Source: Mariniphaga sp041686935
GTDB taxonomy: Bacteria; Bacteroidota; Bacteroidia; Bacteroidales; Prolixibacteraceae
NCBI GenBank assembly: GCA_041686935.1
Contig: JAWLCW010000004.1
Location: 186,001 to 250,000 of the forward strand
Direction of reading: 5' to 3'
Length of the DNA stretch: 64,000 nt
The position numbers and the translations under genes were made by a program. Positions 1-9,503 of the stretch are shown one piece after another. Under the pieces are notes generated by a model that worked only from the letters and a program-made list of their open reading frames with translations, was not told the DNA's origin and made no database searches. Position 1 is the stretch's first letter. Every line of letters begins with the position of its first letter.

Positions 1-1
1 C

Positions 2-991
2 GATGCCCGGGGGAGAAACACAGATGGGCTCGACCTGGTGGATTGTGAGAAAGTAAGAATATCCAATTGTTTTATTAATAGCGGAGATGATGCCATTTGC
101 CTGAAAAGTTTTTCCCCGGACGAAGGCTGCAGAGATATCACAATCACCAACTGTATTGTCAGCTCCAATGCTTCCGGAATTAAAATCGGAACAGAAACAG
201 CGGGATCTTTTGAAGATATTACCATCCAGAATTGTGTAGTTTTTGATACCCGGGCAGAAGCCATAGCCCTATTAAGCGCAGATGGAGCAAGGGTTGAACG
301 AATCAATGTCTCCAATATATCCCTTCGAAACATCAAGGGGGCAGCCATTGCTATCCGGCTAGGAAATCGCAATCGTCTCTACCTTAAAAATATTAAACCA
401 AACGAACAACCGATTATTCGGGATATTATAATAGAAAATATACAGGGAACCCGTATTTCTGCTGATTTTGGCTGTTCTGTTACAGGAATAAAAGATTTCC
501 CTGTTAAAAATATTGTATTGAAAAACATCAATCTTCAGTTTGACGGAGGTGGAACAACCGATGATTCTTACAAGGAAATTCCGGAGAATGAAACAGGATA
601 TCCAAGCGGAAGAATGTTCGGAAGGATACCAGCCTATGGTTTTTTTATCCGTCACGCAAAAAATGTTACACTCAGTAATATATTCCTCCGATTCGATAAA
701 GAAGAACATCGTCCCGCAGTATTGTGCGATGATGTGGAGCAAATCGAAATAAAAGGTCTTATGGCTTCCGGTACAATGAATTCACCTGAGGTGGTTCGTT
801 TGGTTGATACTCAAAGGGTGATTATATCAGAAAGCAGACCAACCACTCCTGTCCCTGTTTTCTTATCGGTATATGGTAAATCTGATGAAATTATTTTGCT
901 GAACAATTTTCTAAAGAATGCAAAACAGAATGTATTTTTTGATAGAGAAGCAATTAAAGCAACTGTTACTGAATCAGGGACTTTTGAGTAA
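2..991 (+). CDS. GH28 polygalacturonase-like glycosidase, 5' partial
   Basis: The reading frame is open from base 2, so the start lies outside the window; about 329 C-terminal residues are present. The visible N-terminus carries NTDGLDL followed about 20 residues later by SGDDAICLKS, which match the NTDG and GDD motifs that hold the catalytic aspartates of GH28. A later SGIKIGTE segment fits the RIK-type substrate-binding strand. The repeated IxNI/IxNC pattern is typical of a right-handed parallel beta-helix. The family hydrolyses galacturonan or rhamnogalacturonan by inversion; which linkage is cut cannot be read from the sequence. The sulfatase gene follows 54 bp downstream on the same strand, so the two are probably co-transcribed. 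Family assignment is secure, substrate is not. Confidence 0.85.
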   Translation, partial: DARGRNTDGLDLVDCEKVRISNCFINSGDDAICLKSFSPDEGCRDITITNCIVSSNASGIKIGTETAGSFEDITIQNCVVFDTRAEAIALLSADGARVERINVSNISLRNIKGAAIAIRLGNRNRLYLKNIKPNEQPIIRDIIIENIQGTRISADFGCSVTGIKDFPVKNIVLKNINLQFDGGGTTDDSYKEIPENETGYPSGRMFGRIPAYGFFIRHAKNVTLSNIFLRFDKEEHRPAVLCDDVEQIEIKGLMASGTMNSPEVVRLVDTQRVIISESRPTTPVPVFLSVYGKSDEIILLNNFLKNAKQNVFFDREAIKATVTESGTFE

Positions 992-1045
992 ATTTTCAAA
1001 ATAAGATTCTATTAAATAATGGTGAAATAAAAAAAAACTATTAAC

Positions 1046-2545
1046 ATGAATAACTTAAAAAAGATCAAATTATTTACACTATTTTGCTTGGCAGGATTCA
1101 TAGCATGTCATAAACCCGAAGAAAATAAAAAGCCAAATATACTGTATATTTTCACAGATGACCAGAGCTACCGGACAGTAGGCGCTTATCCCGGTTCCTA
1201 TGAATGGGTAAACACCCCGAATATCGACAAACTTGCTGAAGAAGGGATGCGTTTTACGCATTGTTACATCGGTGCATCGTGCATGGCCTCCCGGGCTACA
1301 GCTTTAACAGGTTTGCTTCAACACGGAATAAATTCTTTAAGAAGGACAGGCCCATCTACACAAAACGACTATGATCCTGATGTATTACATTTCTGGCCTT
1401 CAGTGTTTCGGGAATCAGGATATTATACAGGCATTATTGGAAAATGGCATGTAGGTTCTGATGATGGAGCAGGAAGGGATTGGGATTATTCTGCTGTTTG
1501 GAACCATGCACTTTCGCCTGCCAATGGTGGTTATTATCTTGATCAGAAAATTAGTTTTAATGGGGATGATCCTATATCTGTTGGCGGATATTCTACAGAT
1601 AATTATACGGAATATGCTCTTGATTTCATTAACGATCGCTCACAAAACAGAGACAAACCATGGTATTTATGGCTTTGTTATTCCGCAGTACATAGTCCTT
1701 ATACGCCTGCTGAAAGGCATGCAGGTTTTTACAACAATGCAGCTCCCGTACCAGTCCCTGCTGACATTTTTCCACCTCGCCCGGGTAAACCTTCACATAT
1801 GGTAAATTATGGAGAGTGGGGAAAAGATAAAGAAGGGAATCCAATATATAGAGGAGTAACTTTTGATGATTTTATTCAAAAATACAATACCGGAGTACTT
1901 GCCATTGATGAAGGAGTGGGAAAAATTGTGAAACTATTGAAATCAACCGGTCAACTGGACAATACATTAATCGTTTTCACATCTGACCAGGGATATGCTA
2001 TTGGCCAGCACGGGTTCACATGGAAATATGCACCCTATGACGCCACACTTAAAGCTCCTCTACTTATAAAATGGCCGGAGAAAATATCTCCTGGTCAGGT
2101 TTGTGATCACCCGGTAGGAGGACATGATCTTATTGCAACCTTTTTTTCTGTTGCAGGCCTTGACCTGCCCTGGAAAATGCACGGCCATGATATTACTCCT
2201 ATGCTGGAAAATCCGGATTGTCAATGGGATAATCCTTTACTTATGGTAAATACCCAATATTTATTCGGAGAAGATACAAACAGGAGTGAATTTCCAATTA
2301 ATAGAGAAATGCCCTGTTGGGTCTCATTAAGAGAGAAAAATTATAAATATATCAGGTATTTAATTGATGATGAGATAGAAGAATTATATGATATTGAGAA
2401 CGATCCGGAAGAGTTGACCAATTTGGCATTGAATGCTGATTATAAAGAATTATTGGAAGAATTACGTGTTAAACTGATTAATGAATTAAAGCGGACAAAT
2501 GCAGATTTTGTGAATAAACTTCCTGCTGTAAAAACAAATTTTTAA
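1046..2545 (+). CDS. Secreted S1-family sulfatase (lipoprotein)
   Basis: This 499-residue protein begins with a lipoprotein signal (lipobox FIAC near residue 21), so it should be anchored in an envelope membrane facing outward. FTDDQ near residue 38 supplies metal ligands. CMASR with Cys79 fits the C-x-A-x-R formylglycine motif of S1 sulfatases, and GKWHVG and TSDQGYAIGQHG supply further active-site residues. The enzyme should remove sulfate esters from a glycan. Activity would need a formylglycine-generating or anaerobic sulfatase-maturing enzyme; none is recognised in the window. It lies between the GH28 gene and two propeller genes, suggesting a sulfated acidic polysaccharide as the operon's target. 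The full length of the family is present. The S1 subfamily cannot be assigned by eye. Confidence 0.9.
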   Translation: MNNLKKIKLFTLFCLAGFIACHKPEENKKPNILYIFTDDQSYRTVGAYPGSYEWVNTPNIDKLAEEGMRFTHCYIGASCMASRATALTGLLQHGINSLRRTGPSTQNDYDPDVLHFWPSVFRESGYYTGIIGKWHVGSDDGAGRDWDYSAVWNHALSPANGGYYLDQKISFNGDDPISVGGYSTDNYTEYALDFINDRSQNRDKPWYLWLCYSAVHSPYTPAERHAGFYNNAAPVPVPADIFPPRPGKPSHMVNYGEWGKDKEGNPIYRGVTFDDFIQKYNTGVLAIDEGVGKIVKLLKSTGQLDNTLIVFTSDQGYAIGQHGFTWKYAPYDATLKAPLLIKWPEKISPGQVCDHPVGGHDLIATFFSVAGLDLPWKMHGHDITPMLENPDCQWDNPLLMVNTQYLFGEDTNRSEFPINREMPCWVSLREKNYKYIRYLIDDEIEELYDIENDPEELTNLALNADYKELLEELRVKLINELKRTNADFVNKLPAVKTNF

Positions 2546-2573
2546 TTGAAATAAGGATTTTAATAAAGTAGTT

Positions 2574-3950
2574 ATGAAGCGGATATCAAAATTGAATTTT
2601 TTTTTAGGTGTATTGGCATTTTTACCTTTTGTTAATACAGTAACATATGCCCAGGTAAAATCACTTGTCCTTAGTGATAAAGCTATTGTCGATCATTATC
2701 ATTTTGTGGACAATAACCGGGAAGAAAGTATGTGGAGTGCCTTGTACGGTGCAAAAAGCGGTAAAATCTATATTGGGCTATGTACCCATGCCGAAGCCGC
2801 CCATTTTTACGAATTCGACCCCGAAACCGAAACCATGCGCCACATTGTTGATTTAACCAAACTGCATGACGAACGCGGGCAGGGGATTAATACCAACGGC
2901 AAAATTCACGTTCGCATGGGGGAAGACGAGCAAGGTAACATTTACTTTGCAGGCCTGAATGAAGATACCGGACCCGAAGCTATTGATCCGTCAAGCTACA
3001 AGGGTGCCTTTTGGTACAGATACAATCCCACACTTGATAAGGTAGAAGTAATGGATATGATTAGCCCTCACTTTGGCCTCCTTGGAATGGTATATGAACC
3101 CAACTACAAGCGATTATATGGTTTGGCCGAAGATGGCCACTTGTATATGTATGATATAGACGATGATTATACACGCGACCTGGGCAAAGTGGACGACTGG
3201 GACATTTGCCGTACCATTTTTGCTGATGAAGACGGGAATGTTTACGGCGCTTTTCCTGTCGGTCAAATTTGGAAATACGACCCGGTAAAGGATAGGGTCT
3301 TTGACTTCCCAAATATAAGACTTCAGTACGATATGCGGGTTCCTCCCCGTACTATGTCAAAACCAATGATTGACAGAAAAGTGATCTGGCGTGTAATTGA
3401 ATGGGACCCGGTTGAAAAGGTAGCGTATGGAATTATGGGAGCAGATAACATGCTTTTCAGATATGATGTGCATAAAGGAGAGGAAGGTGAAATTGATTAT
3501 ATCATTCCGTTAACTGCGCCACAATATTGGAATGAAGGAAATCCCCGAAGGATTCCATTTGCTACTTTGGCATTAGCTATTGACCAGAAAGAAAGGGTGG
3601 TTTATTATGCTCCAACTGCAAACAGTTCTTTCGACTATATTGGTAATTCATGGGATGTACACGATGAAGAAGCTTTTCAGGCACAAATGGCAGGAGGCTA
3701 TTTTCCTCCGGTGACGTATCTGATTAGTTATGATTTAAAATCCAAAGAACGTAAATCCCATGGTCAGTTGGTAACAAAAAAAGGCAAAGTGGCTTATGGC
3801 ATGGGAGGCGCGTGTTACGGTGCAAAGGATGGAAGAATTTATTTCGTTGGCGCTGTTGAAGAGGATGACCAGAAATATATAGTAGGAGAAGTCCAGCGTC
3901 GTTGGCCTTTCAGTTTAGGATTGATAGCCTTTGATCCCAATTCAAATTAA
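2574..3950 (+). CDS. Secreted beta-propeller-like protein, function unknown
   Basis: A 458-residue protein with a Sec signal peptide ending near AYAQ (about residue 27). The mature part is built of repeats containing G-x-(I/V)-Y-x-(A/G)-x, such as GKIYIGLC, GNIYFAGL, RLYGLAED, GNVYGAFP and GRIYFVGA. This pattern is typical of six- to eight-bladed propellers. No known family signature was recognised. It follows the sulfatase by 28 bp and precedes another propeller-like gene by 19 bp. Several polysaccharide lyase families (for example PL11, PL22, PL24, PL25) are propellers, so a lyase or glycan-binding role in this operon is possible. That is inference from fold and context only. Confidence 0.6.
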   Translation: MKRISKLNFFLGVLAFLPFVNTVTYAQVKSLVLSDKAIVDHYHFVDNNREESMWSALYGAKSGKIYIGLCTHAEAAHFYEFDPETETMRHIVDLTKLHDERGQGINTNGKIHVRMGEDEQGNIYFAGLNEDTGPEAIDPSSYKGAFWYRYNPTLDKVEVMDMISPHFGLLGMVYEPNYKRLYGLAEDGHLYMYDIDDDYTRDLGKVDDWDICRTIFADEDGNVYGAFPVGQIWKYDPVKDRVFDFPNIRLQYDMRVPPRTMSKPMIDRKVIWRVIEWDPVEKVAYGIMGADNMLFRYDVHKGEEGEIDYIIPLTAPQYWNEGNPRRIPFATLALAIDQKERVVYYAPTANSSFDYIGNSWDVHDEEAFQAQMAGGYFPPVTYLISYDLKSKERKSHGQLVTKKGKVAYGMGGACYGAKDGRIYFVGAVEEDDQKYIVGEVQRRWPFSLGLIAFDPNSN

Positions 3951-3969
3951 CATTTTAACAGATAAATAT

Positions 3970-5289
3970 ATGAAATCTATAAATAAATCCGTTTTTGTTA
4001 TTATAGGCATCTTGCTTTTAAATAGTTCAATTTTTGCCCAAAAGGCAGTAAACCCACACTTTGACACTCACCGCCTCGATTTCCGTGACATTGGATATCC
4101 CGGCTCTACCATGATCCCGGCAGATAATTCACCAATTGCTTCTTTACTGGCTCATTCAAACGGCAGGGTTTACGGGGCAACAACGGGAAAACAGTCTTAT
4201 CTGTTTGTTTATGATTACCAGACTAATAAAGTATATCCGTTAGGGCAAATACCCGGCAGCAGCGGAGTGCATAACAGTATGGTTGAAGGCGAGAATGGCT
4301 TGATCTATATTGGGACAGGATTAAATGAGCTTATGTTGCTTAACCTGACTCAAGATATCCCACAGGGAAGAAGAACGATAGAAATTCAGCTCTGGGAGGA
4401 TATTAAGCATAAATATGAAAATTTTGAAGGAGGAAGACTTTTAGTCTATAATCCGGAGGAAGAAGACAGCCGGGTTTATCTTCCCGAGGACACAAGTCAG
4501 GCAGAGGATATGGGCATAGCTATTCCCGGGAATTCCATATATGCTATGGCGATCAGTCCTGAAAAGGATAAAATATATGGAATATCTTACCCGGATGCTT
4601 TGTTTTTTGAATTTAACATTAATGAAAAGACATTCAAAAACCATGGAGAATGGCTGACTGTAAAATCTTATGCAGGTCCTGAACGCAGTTGGCGAAGTGT
4701 TCCCCGATCGCTGATATGTATGCCTGACGGCAAAGTGTATTCATCCGGGGACGATGGTCTTATATCATATTTTGATCCGTCAGATGAAAAAATTCATCAA
4801 ACAACCATGCGAATCCCCGGTGAATACTGGATTACCCGAAACTACTGGGGTTTTCCTGTGGTGGAACAATTACTGCTTAATACCGATGGTTCTGTTTTTG
4901 GCAGTACCAGTGATGGCTTTATTTTTAGCGCTGACTTTGAAAACCAGAAAATCCGTGCTTTGGGCAAACCCATGGTTGACAGGCGTGTCAGGGCAATGAC
5001 CCTGGGTAAAGATCAACGGTTATATATGATTTGTGGTCAAAAAGACGATGTATGCCGGATGTTTTCCTATGATTTGTCTGAAAGGAATGAAGGCTTTCTC
5101 GACTATGGAGTTCTTGGAGTGGACAGAAGTCCTTACTATGCAAAAATCGCTTACCAGTTTGATGCCATGTGTACCGCAGCAGACGGGACAATTTTTATTG
5201 GCGAGAGCGACCGGCGGGCTAAATTATTTTTATATATACCCGGAGGAAACGTCGTGCCGGGCATATTAAATCCTACGAATCCGAGATGA
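3970..5289 (+). CDS. Second secreted beta-propeller-like protein, function unknown
   Basis: About 439 residues from the ATG at 3970, chosen because it gives a clean signal peptide (MKSINKSVFVIIGILLLNS...FAQ). An in-frame start at 3931 would overlap the upstream gene and put 13 residues before the signal. The protein shows the same propeller-type repeats as its neighbour (GRVYGATTG, GLIYIGTG, GKVYSSGDD, GSVFGSTSDG, GTIFIGESD). Sequence identity between the two looks low outside those repeats, so they are probably a functional pair rather than a recent duplication. Exported, in the same operon as the sulfatase and CBM9-like protein. No catalytic motif was recognised. Confidence 0.6.
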   Translation: MKSINKSVFVIIGILLLNSSIFAQKAVNPHFDTHRLDFRDIGYPGSTMIPADNSPIASLLAHSNGRVYGATTGKQSYLFVYDYQTNKVYPLGQIPGSSGVHNSMVEGENGLIYIGTGLNELMLLNLTQDIPQGRRTIEIQLWEDIKHKYENFEGGRLLVYNPEEEDSRVYLPEDTSQAEDMGIAIPGNSIYAMAISPEKDKIYGISYPDALFFEFNINEKTFKNHGEWLTVKSYAGPERSWRSVPRSLICMPDGKVYSSGDDGLISYFDPSDEKIHQTTMRIPGEYWITRNYWGFPVVEQLLLNTDGSVFGSTSDGFIFSADFENQKIRALGKPMVDRRVRAMTLGKDQRLYMICGQKDDVCRMFSYDLSERNEGFLDYGVLGVDRSPYYAKIAYQFDAMCTAADGTIFIGESDRRAKLFLYIPGGNVVPGILNPTNPR

Positions 5290-5296
5290 TTTTGAA

Positions 5297-6010
5297 ATGA
5301 AAAATCCAATCCTGCTTTTTGTTATTGTATTTTTTGGTAGTTTATCTTGTGCCCAAAATCCAAAGAGTCAGGAGAAGGAAATCTATTCTTATTTTTTACA
5401 GGAAATTGTTCAACTTTCCTGGAAATTATCAGACTGGGATAATACTGGCAATGTTGTTATCGAAGGTGAAATTGAAGGAAGCGAAAACCGTATGACTGTA
5501 TTTTCACGCTGGAATAACGATTCATTATATTTTTTCTTTAAAGTTGAGGACACCTGCCTTCGTGCATACCAAACCGAAAAAGACCATCCGGAATTGCATC
5601 TTGATGATATGGTAGAGGTATTGATAGACACCCGCAACGATAAAGACAGTTGTTGGGCAGAAGACGATATAGTTTACCATATAAACCTGCTGGGAGTAAA
5701 GAAGGACGACCGGGGAACTCCGGAATGTATTACTGATCCAACCTGGGATGGAAATGCGCGCATTTCTGTTCAGCTTTTCGGTACGTTAAACGATACCACC
5801 GATAAAGATACCGGTTATCTTGTTACTTTGGCTCTTCCATGGTCGGAACTGAACCAAACACCTCAATCCGGATTAACTATGGGAGTCAACTTTGCCAATG
5901 GTGATAATGACGGGAAAGGCCGCCAGTTATTCGACTGGGTTGACGCCTGGCCAATGCGCTCGCCTTATGCTTTTGGGAGTTTGATTTTGAAAAAAGAAGA
6001 AAGAAAATGA
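5297..6010 (+). CDS. CBM9-like carbohydrate-binding lipoprotein
   Basis: This 237-residue protein opens with a lipoprotein signal (lipobox LSCA near residue 18). The body has the features of CBM9-type sugar-binding domains: an early 'W..N..DWDN..V.IEGE' strand, SRWNNDSLYFFFKVED, LHLDDMVEVLIDTRND and a late LPWSEL segment. The domain occupies nearly the whole mature chain, with no attached catalytic module, so it probably only binds glycan or is part of a surface complex. It overlaps the next gene by four bases (ATGA), which implies translational coupling. A related but leaderless protein is encoded at 36371-37018. Confidence 0.7.
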   Translation: MKNPILLFVIVFFGSLSCAQNPKSQEKEIYSYFLQEIVQLSWKLSDWDNTGNVVIEGEIEGSENRMTVFSRWNNDSLYFFFKVEDTCLRAYQTEKDHPELHLDDMVEVLIDTRNDKDSCWAEDDIVYHINLLGVKKDDRGTPECITDPTWDGNARISVQLFGTLNDTTDKDTGYLVTLALPWSELNQTPQSGLTMGVNFANGDNDGKGRQLFDWVDAWPMRSPYAFGSLILKKEERK

Positions 6011-6951
6011 ATATCATTCGTTTAGCCATGCTTTTTTTTACACTAATTAATGGAATTCTTCATAACGGATATTCACAGGAAAATGTATGGTATGGTTTTA
6101 CAAAAGACAGTATAACCTCGTCACTTGACGGTGTTAAGCAATTTTTTTATTACCACCAATCAACCGGAGCTGAAAATAGGCCACTTATTGTATCTCTTCA
6201 TCAGTGGAGTGCGGACTATTCAACGTACAAAAATTCTTTAGCTCACGAAACAAAAGGAAAAAACTGGAACTTTATCCGGCCCGACTTCCGTGGTCCCAAC
6301 AATCATTTTAAAGCATGTGGCAGCAAGTATGTAATAGCTGATATCGACGAAGCTATTGATTGGGCTGTTAAAAATCTGCCGGTCGATACAAATCATATTT
6401 ATATAGTTGGAGCGAGTGGTGGTGGATATGCAGCTTTGTGCCACTTTATGAAATCGCGGTATAAGGTAAAAGAATATTCTGTTTGGGTACCCATTTCAGA
6501 TTTAAAAAGATGGTACTTTGAGTCTAAATCACGAAACTCAAAATACGCGACAGATATCATTCAATGTACCTGCGAGGATTGTAATGAAATAAACCTGGAA
6601 TTGGCTATGGAACGATCGCCGTTGTATTGGAAAACACCGGTTAATAAATTAGATGATTGCAAGTTGAAAATATATGCAGGGATTCACGATGGTTATACTG
6701 GTTCAGTACCAATTATACATTCACTATTATTTTATAACAAAATTGTAAAAGATATAGGCGGTTCTGAATCAAATTATGTTTCATGCGATGAAATGACATG
6801 GATGCTAACAACGCGAACTTCACCAAGTCAAACCAAAGGAAAAATTAGTGACCGGGAGATACGCTATTTTAAAACCTTTAAAAATGTCTCCCTAACTATT
6901 TTTGAGGGAGGACATGAAATTTTGGTTGATAGTATTTTGGAGAAAATGTAG
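6007..6951 (+). CDS. Secreted alpha/beta hydrolase, esterase-like
   Basis: A 314-residue protein with an N-terminal hydrophobic signal segment (residues 1-23). GASGGGYAA near residue 137 is the nucleophile elbow of serine alpha/beta hydrolases. GIHDGYTGSVP near residue 225 and EGGHEI near residue 300 are good candidates for the Asp and His of the triad. The fold resembles acetyl-xylan-esterase and prolyl-oligopeptidase-like hydrolases used for deacylating polysaccharides. Translationally coupled to the CBM9-like gene. The operon context (GH28, sulfatase) suggests removal of ester groups from a plant or algal polysaccharide. The substrate is not determined. Confidence 0.7.
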   Translation: MNIIRLAMLFFTLINGILHNGYSQENVWYGFTKDSITSSLDGVKQFFYYHQSTGAENRPLIVSLHQWSADYSTYKNSLAHETKGKNWNFIRPDFRGPNNHFKACGSKYVIADIDEAIDWAVKNLPVDTNHIYIVGASGGGYAALCHFMKSRYKVKEYSVWVPISDLKRWYFESKSRNSKYATDIIQCTCEDCNEINLELAMERSPLYWKTPVNKLDDCKLKIYAGIHDGYTGSVPIIHSLLFYNKIVKDIGGSESNYVSCDEMTWMLTTRTSPSQTKGKISDREIRYFKTFKNVSLTIFEGGHEILVDSILEKM

Positions 6952-6983
6952 TCTGAATTAATTCCAAATTTATTGATATAACT

Positions 6984-8666
6984 ATGACAAACGGAATATT
7001 CGCCTTACTTGCTTCCGCTCCCATCATCATGCTGTTTATTCTGATGGTTTGGTTTCGCTGGCCTGCCGTGAAGGCAATGCCGGTGGCGTGGGTTATTACC
7101 TTGGCATTGGTTTATTTTGTCTGGGGCGTTCCGTTCAACTGGCTGCTGGCGTCAAATGTCAACGGGCTTTTTATTGCTTTGCAGATTCTGCTCATCGTTT
7201 TCGGGGCGCTGGCCGTTTTGTTTATGTTGCGCGAAAGCGGGGCAATTGAGGTGATAAACCGGGGTTTTACGCGTATTTCGCCCGACCGGAGGGTGCAGGT
7301 AATCATCATCGCCTGGTTTTTCGGCGGGTTTATCGAAGGCGCGGCAGGTTTCGGAACGCCGGCTGCTTTGGTCGCTCCCCTGTTGCTGTCGCTTGGTTTC
7401 CCGGCGCTGGCGGCTGTTATTGTGGCGCTGGTTGCCAACAGTTCACCCGTTTCGTTTGGTGCAGTGGGCACACCGACTATACTCGGCATTGGCGCTTCGC
7501 TCGATTCACCGGAAACATTAGAGGTTGTCACCAGCGCAGGCATGAATTACGCAGATTTCGTGCACAATATTGGCGCCTGGAGTGCATTCATCCACAGCAT
7601 TCCCGCTATTTTTCTTCCACTCATTGTGGTGGTGATAATGACCCGTTTTTTCGGCGAAAAGAAAAGTTTCAGGGAGGGACTTGAAATTTGGCCGTATGCC
7701 AATTTTGCCGGTTTTTGTTTTGTTGTTCCCTATTTGCTTTCGGCCTGGCTGCTGGGTCCCGAATTCCCTTCGATTATCGGCCCGCTGACCGGACTGGCCA
7801 TCATGATACCCCTTACAAGGGCTGGTTTTTTGGTTCCAAAAACTCGTTGGGATTTTGCTGAAAAAAACAAGTGGCCCACCGCCTGGATGGGTACTATTTC
7901 ACCTTCCGGCGGAGATAACGGAAAGAATATTTCGTTGTTTAAAGCCTGGATACCTTACATCCTCATCGGCCTGTTGCTCGTTTTGTCGCGAATGCCTTCG
8001 CTGCCGTTCAACGGATTGCTCAGCAGCGTGAGCATACGGTTTTCCAATCTTTTCGGCACTTCGGTCGGGAACAATTTTGAACCGTTCAAAAATCCCGGTG
8101 TATTCCCTTTTATATTTGTTGCAGTGCTGGGAATCTTCATTTTCCGGATGAAAAAAGAAGAATCTTTGGCCGTATGGAAAGAAACATTCCACAAAATAAA
8201 AATCCCTGCAATTGCCCTGTTTTTTGCCGTCCCGTTAGTCAGGTTGATGATGGATTCGGGAAACAATCCCGCCCAAACAGATGGAATGCCGCTGGTGATG
8301 GCAGGCTATCTCGCAGGGATATTCCAGTGCGTGTGGCCGGTTTTTGCCCCGTTTGTAGGTGTACTGGGAACTTTTATATCGGGTTCCAACACGGTGTCGA
8401 ACATGCTGTTTTCCCTTTTTCAGTATTCGCTGGCTGAAAACCTGGGAATTTCACGAACCATCGTGGTAAGCTTACAAAATGTGGGCGGGGCCATTGGTAA
8501 CATGATTTGTATCCACAATATTATTGCAGTGTGTGCTACTGTGGGATTAACAGGTATTGAAGGACTGATTATTAAGCGCAATATTGCACCGGTTGTTATT
8601 TATGCAGTGATTGCCGGAATAACTGGATTTTTGATTATTTATCTTTTTGGTATCAACATTTTTTAA
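6984..8666 (+). CDS. L-lactate permease (LctP) family transporter
   Basis: A 560-residue integral membrane protein with about 12-14 hydrophobic segments and the expected LctP length. Conserved family stretches are visible: GFIEGAAGFGTPAALVAPLL near residues 116-135, NSSPVSFGAVGTP near 153, and GTFISGSNTVSNMLFS near 466 in the C-terminal half. LctP proteins carry lactate or glycolate with protons across the inner membrane. It follows the hydrolase by 32 bp and ends the operon, so here it may import a carboxylate released from the glycan. That link is inference. The gene is visibly richer in G+C than its neighbours. Confidence 0.85.
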   Translation: MTNGIFALLASAPIIMLFILMVWFRWPAVKAMPVAWVITLALVYFVWGVPFNWLLASNVNGLFIALQILLIVFGALAVLFMLRESGAIEVINRGFTRISPDRRVQVIIIAWFFGGFIEGAAGFGTPAALVAPLLLSLGFPALAAVIVALVANSSPVSFGAVGTPTILGIGASLDSPETLEVVTSAGMNYADFVHNIGAWSAFIHSIPAIFLPLIVVVIMTRFFGEKKSFREGLEIWPYANFAGFCFVVPYLLSAWLLGPEFPSIIGPLTGLAIMIPLTRAGFLVPKTRWDFAEKNKWPTAWMGTISPSGGDNGKNISLFKAWIPYILIGLLLVLSRMPSLPFNGLLSSVSIRFSNLFGTSVGNNFEPFKNPGVFPFIFVAVLGIFIFRMKKEESLAVWKETFHKIKIPAIALFFAVPLVRLMMDSGNNPAQTDGMPLVMAGYLAGIFQCVWPVFAPFVGVLGTFISGSNTVSNMLFSLFQYSLAENLGISRTIVVSLQNVGGAIGNMICIHNIIAVCATVGLTGIEGLIIKRNIAPVVIYAVIAGITGFLIIYLFGINIF

Positions 8667-8680
8667 ACAGGTCTGTTAAA

Positions 8681-8719
8681 TCAACCCGGCAGCAACTCCA
8701 CCTTTTTACCAGCTATTGT
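8681..8719 (-). pseudogene. Residual 3' end of an aldo/keto reductase gene
   Basis: Read on the minus strand, about a dozen codons ending in TGA at 8681-8683 spell ITIAGKKVELLPG. The intact aldo/keto reductase at 11399-12583 ends in LSVAGKKVELQAG, so AGKKVEL plus the terminal G coincide at the same distance from the stop. No further homologous upstream sequence is visible; the DUF4143 remnant begins immediately. It looks like the last codons of a deleted paralogue. The match is short, so confidence is moderate. Confidence 0.45.
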
Positions 8720-9022
8720 TATAAACTTAAATTGTCAAACAGTTCAATTTTATTATCAACTGCAAATTGTGCAAAAGCGCCTGCAAAATACAACGGCAGG
8801 AATACAATCTTTTCTTCTTTAAGCACACCTGCTTTTCCGGCATGAAAAACCACTGACCACGAAGGCTGGTAGGTATTATGAGGCTTCATTGTAATCAATT
8901 TCCATCACCCGGTTCATTAAACCAATATCAAGAAAAATGTTTTTGAATTTTTTGTCGGAAGCATAAACTTCCAATGGTATCCCGATATTAATGCTTTTAC
9001 TTTTTTTGCAATTCGTGCCTGC
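8719..9022 (-). pseudogene. DUF4143 ATPase C-terminal remnant 1 (stop codon and deletion)
   Basis: Minus-strand translation gives NIGIPLEVYASDKK, FKNIFLDIGLMNRVMEIDY and NEAS, then an in-frame stop. It then resumes as TYQPSWSVVFHAGKAG ... IVFLPLYFAGAFAQ ... ELFDNLSL and stop. These pieces match the start and end of the remnant at 9504-9914, with roughly 90 residues between them deleted. FLDIGLMNRVM and the terminal PLYFAGAF block are typical of the C-terminal (DUF4143) domain of bacterial AAA ATPases. The ATPase half is absent. Clearly non-functional. Confidence 0.8.
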
Positions 9023-9112
9023 AATAAGCTTTTATTAAATTTAGTAATCCAATACTAATTTTGTTTAAAATATTTAGTTTTCCAATCTAAATATGGCTAC
9101 GGCGACGCATTT

Positions 9113-9357
9113 TTATAATTTGCCGGAAATCAAAGTTGCTGCGCAAAACAAAGGACGGAATTTGATTTTTTGTTCCGGGATTTCTCCGTATTTATCTTCT
9201 GTTAAAACATAGGCGTATTGCACATTAGGAAACGTTTCCAATAACAGATGCAGGCTTTTTAATTTTCCTGATTTTCCGCTTTTTACTTCAATGGGAATAA
9301 TTTTTCCATCTTTTTCAATGATGTAGTCTGTTTCGGCGTTGCTGCCTCTTTAGCCCT
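9113..9357 (-). pseudogene. DUF4143 ATPase C-terminal remnant 2
   Basis: Minus-strand translation reads RGSNAETDYIIEKDGKIIPI then EVKSGKSGKLKSLHLLLE and ends with KFRPLFCAATLISGKL and a stop. NAE(V/T)DY...G.I.PIEVK is the nuclease-like metal motif found near the C-terminus of DUF4143 ATPases. Only about 80 C-terminal residues remain, without start or ATPase domain. The sequence is clearly different from the other two remnants, so it derives from a separate family member. Confidence 0.75.
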
Positions 9358-9503
9358 AAATACAAATTAACTTTTAAAAAATCAGGGATATGGAAATCGC
9401 TGCTAAATTTATAAAAGGGAAAATTTGCTACAGATTCACTGATTATGAATAATTCAATGGATTGATTCTGTGATTCTGTGGCAATTTGTTCAATTATTAC
9501 ACT

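Noticed and set aside
7112..7543. 143-codon antisense frame within the LctP gene
   Set aside because: The sense frame encodes a full-length transporter with conserved motifs; the antisense frame reflects the higher G+C of the gene.
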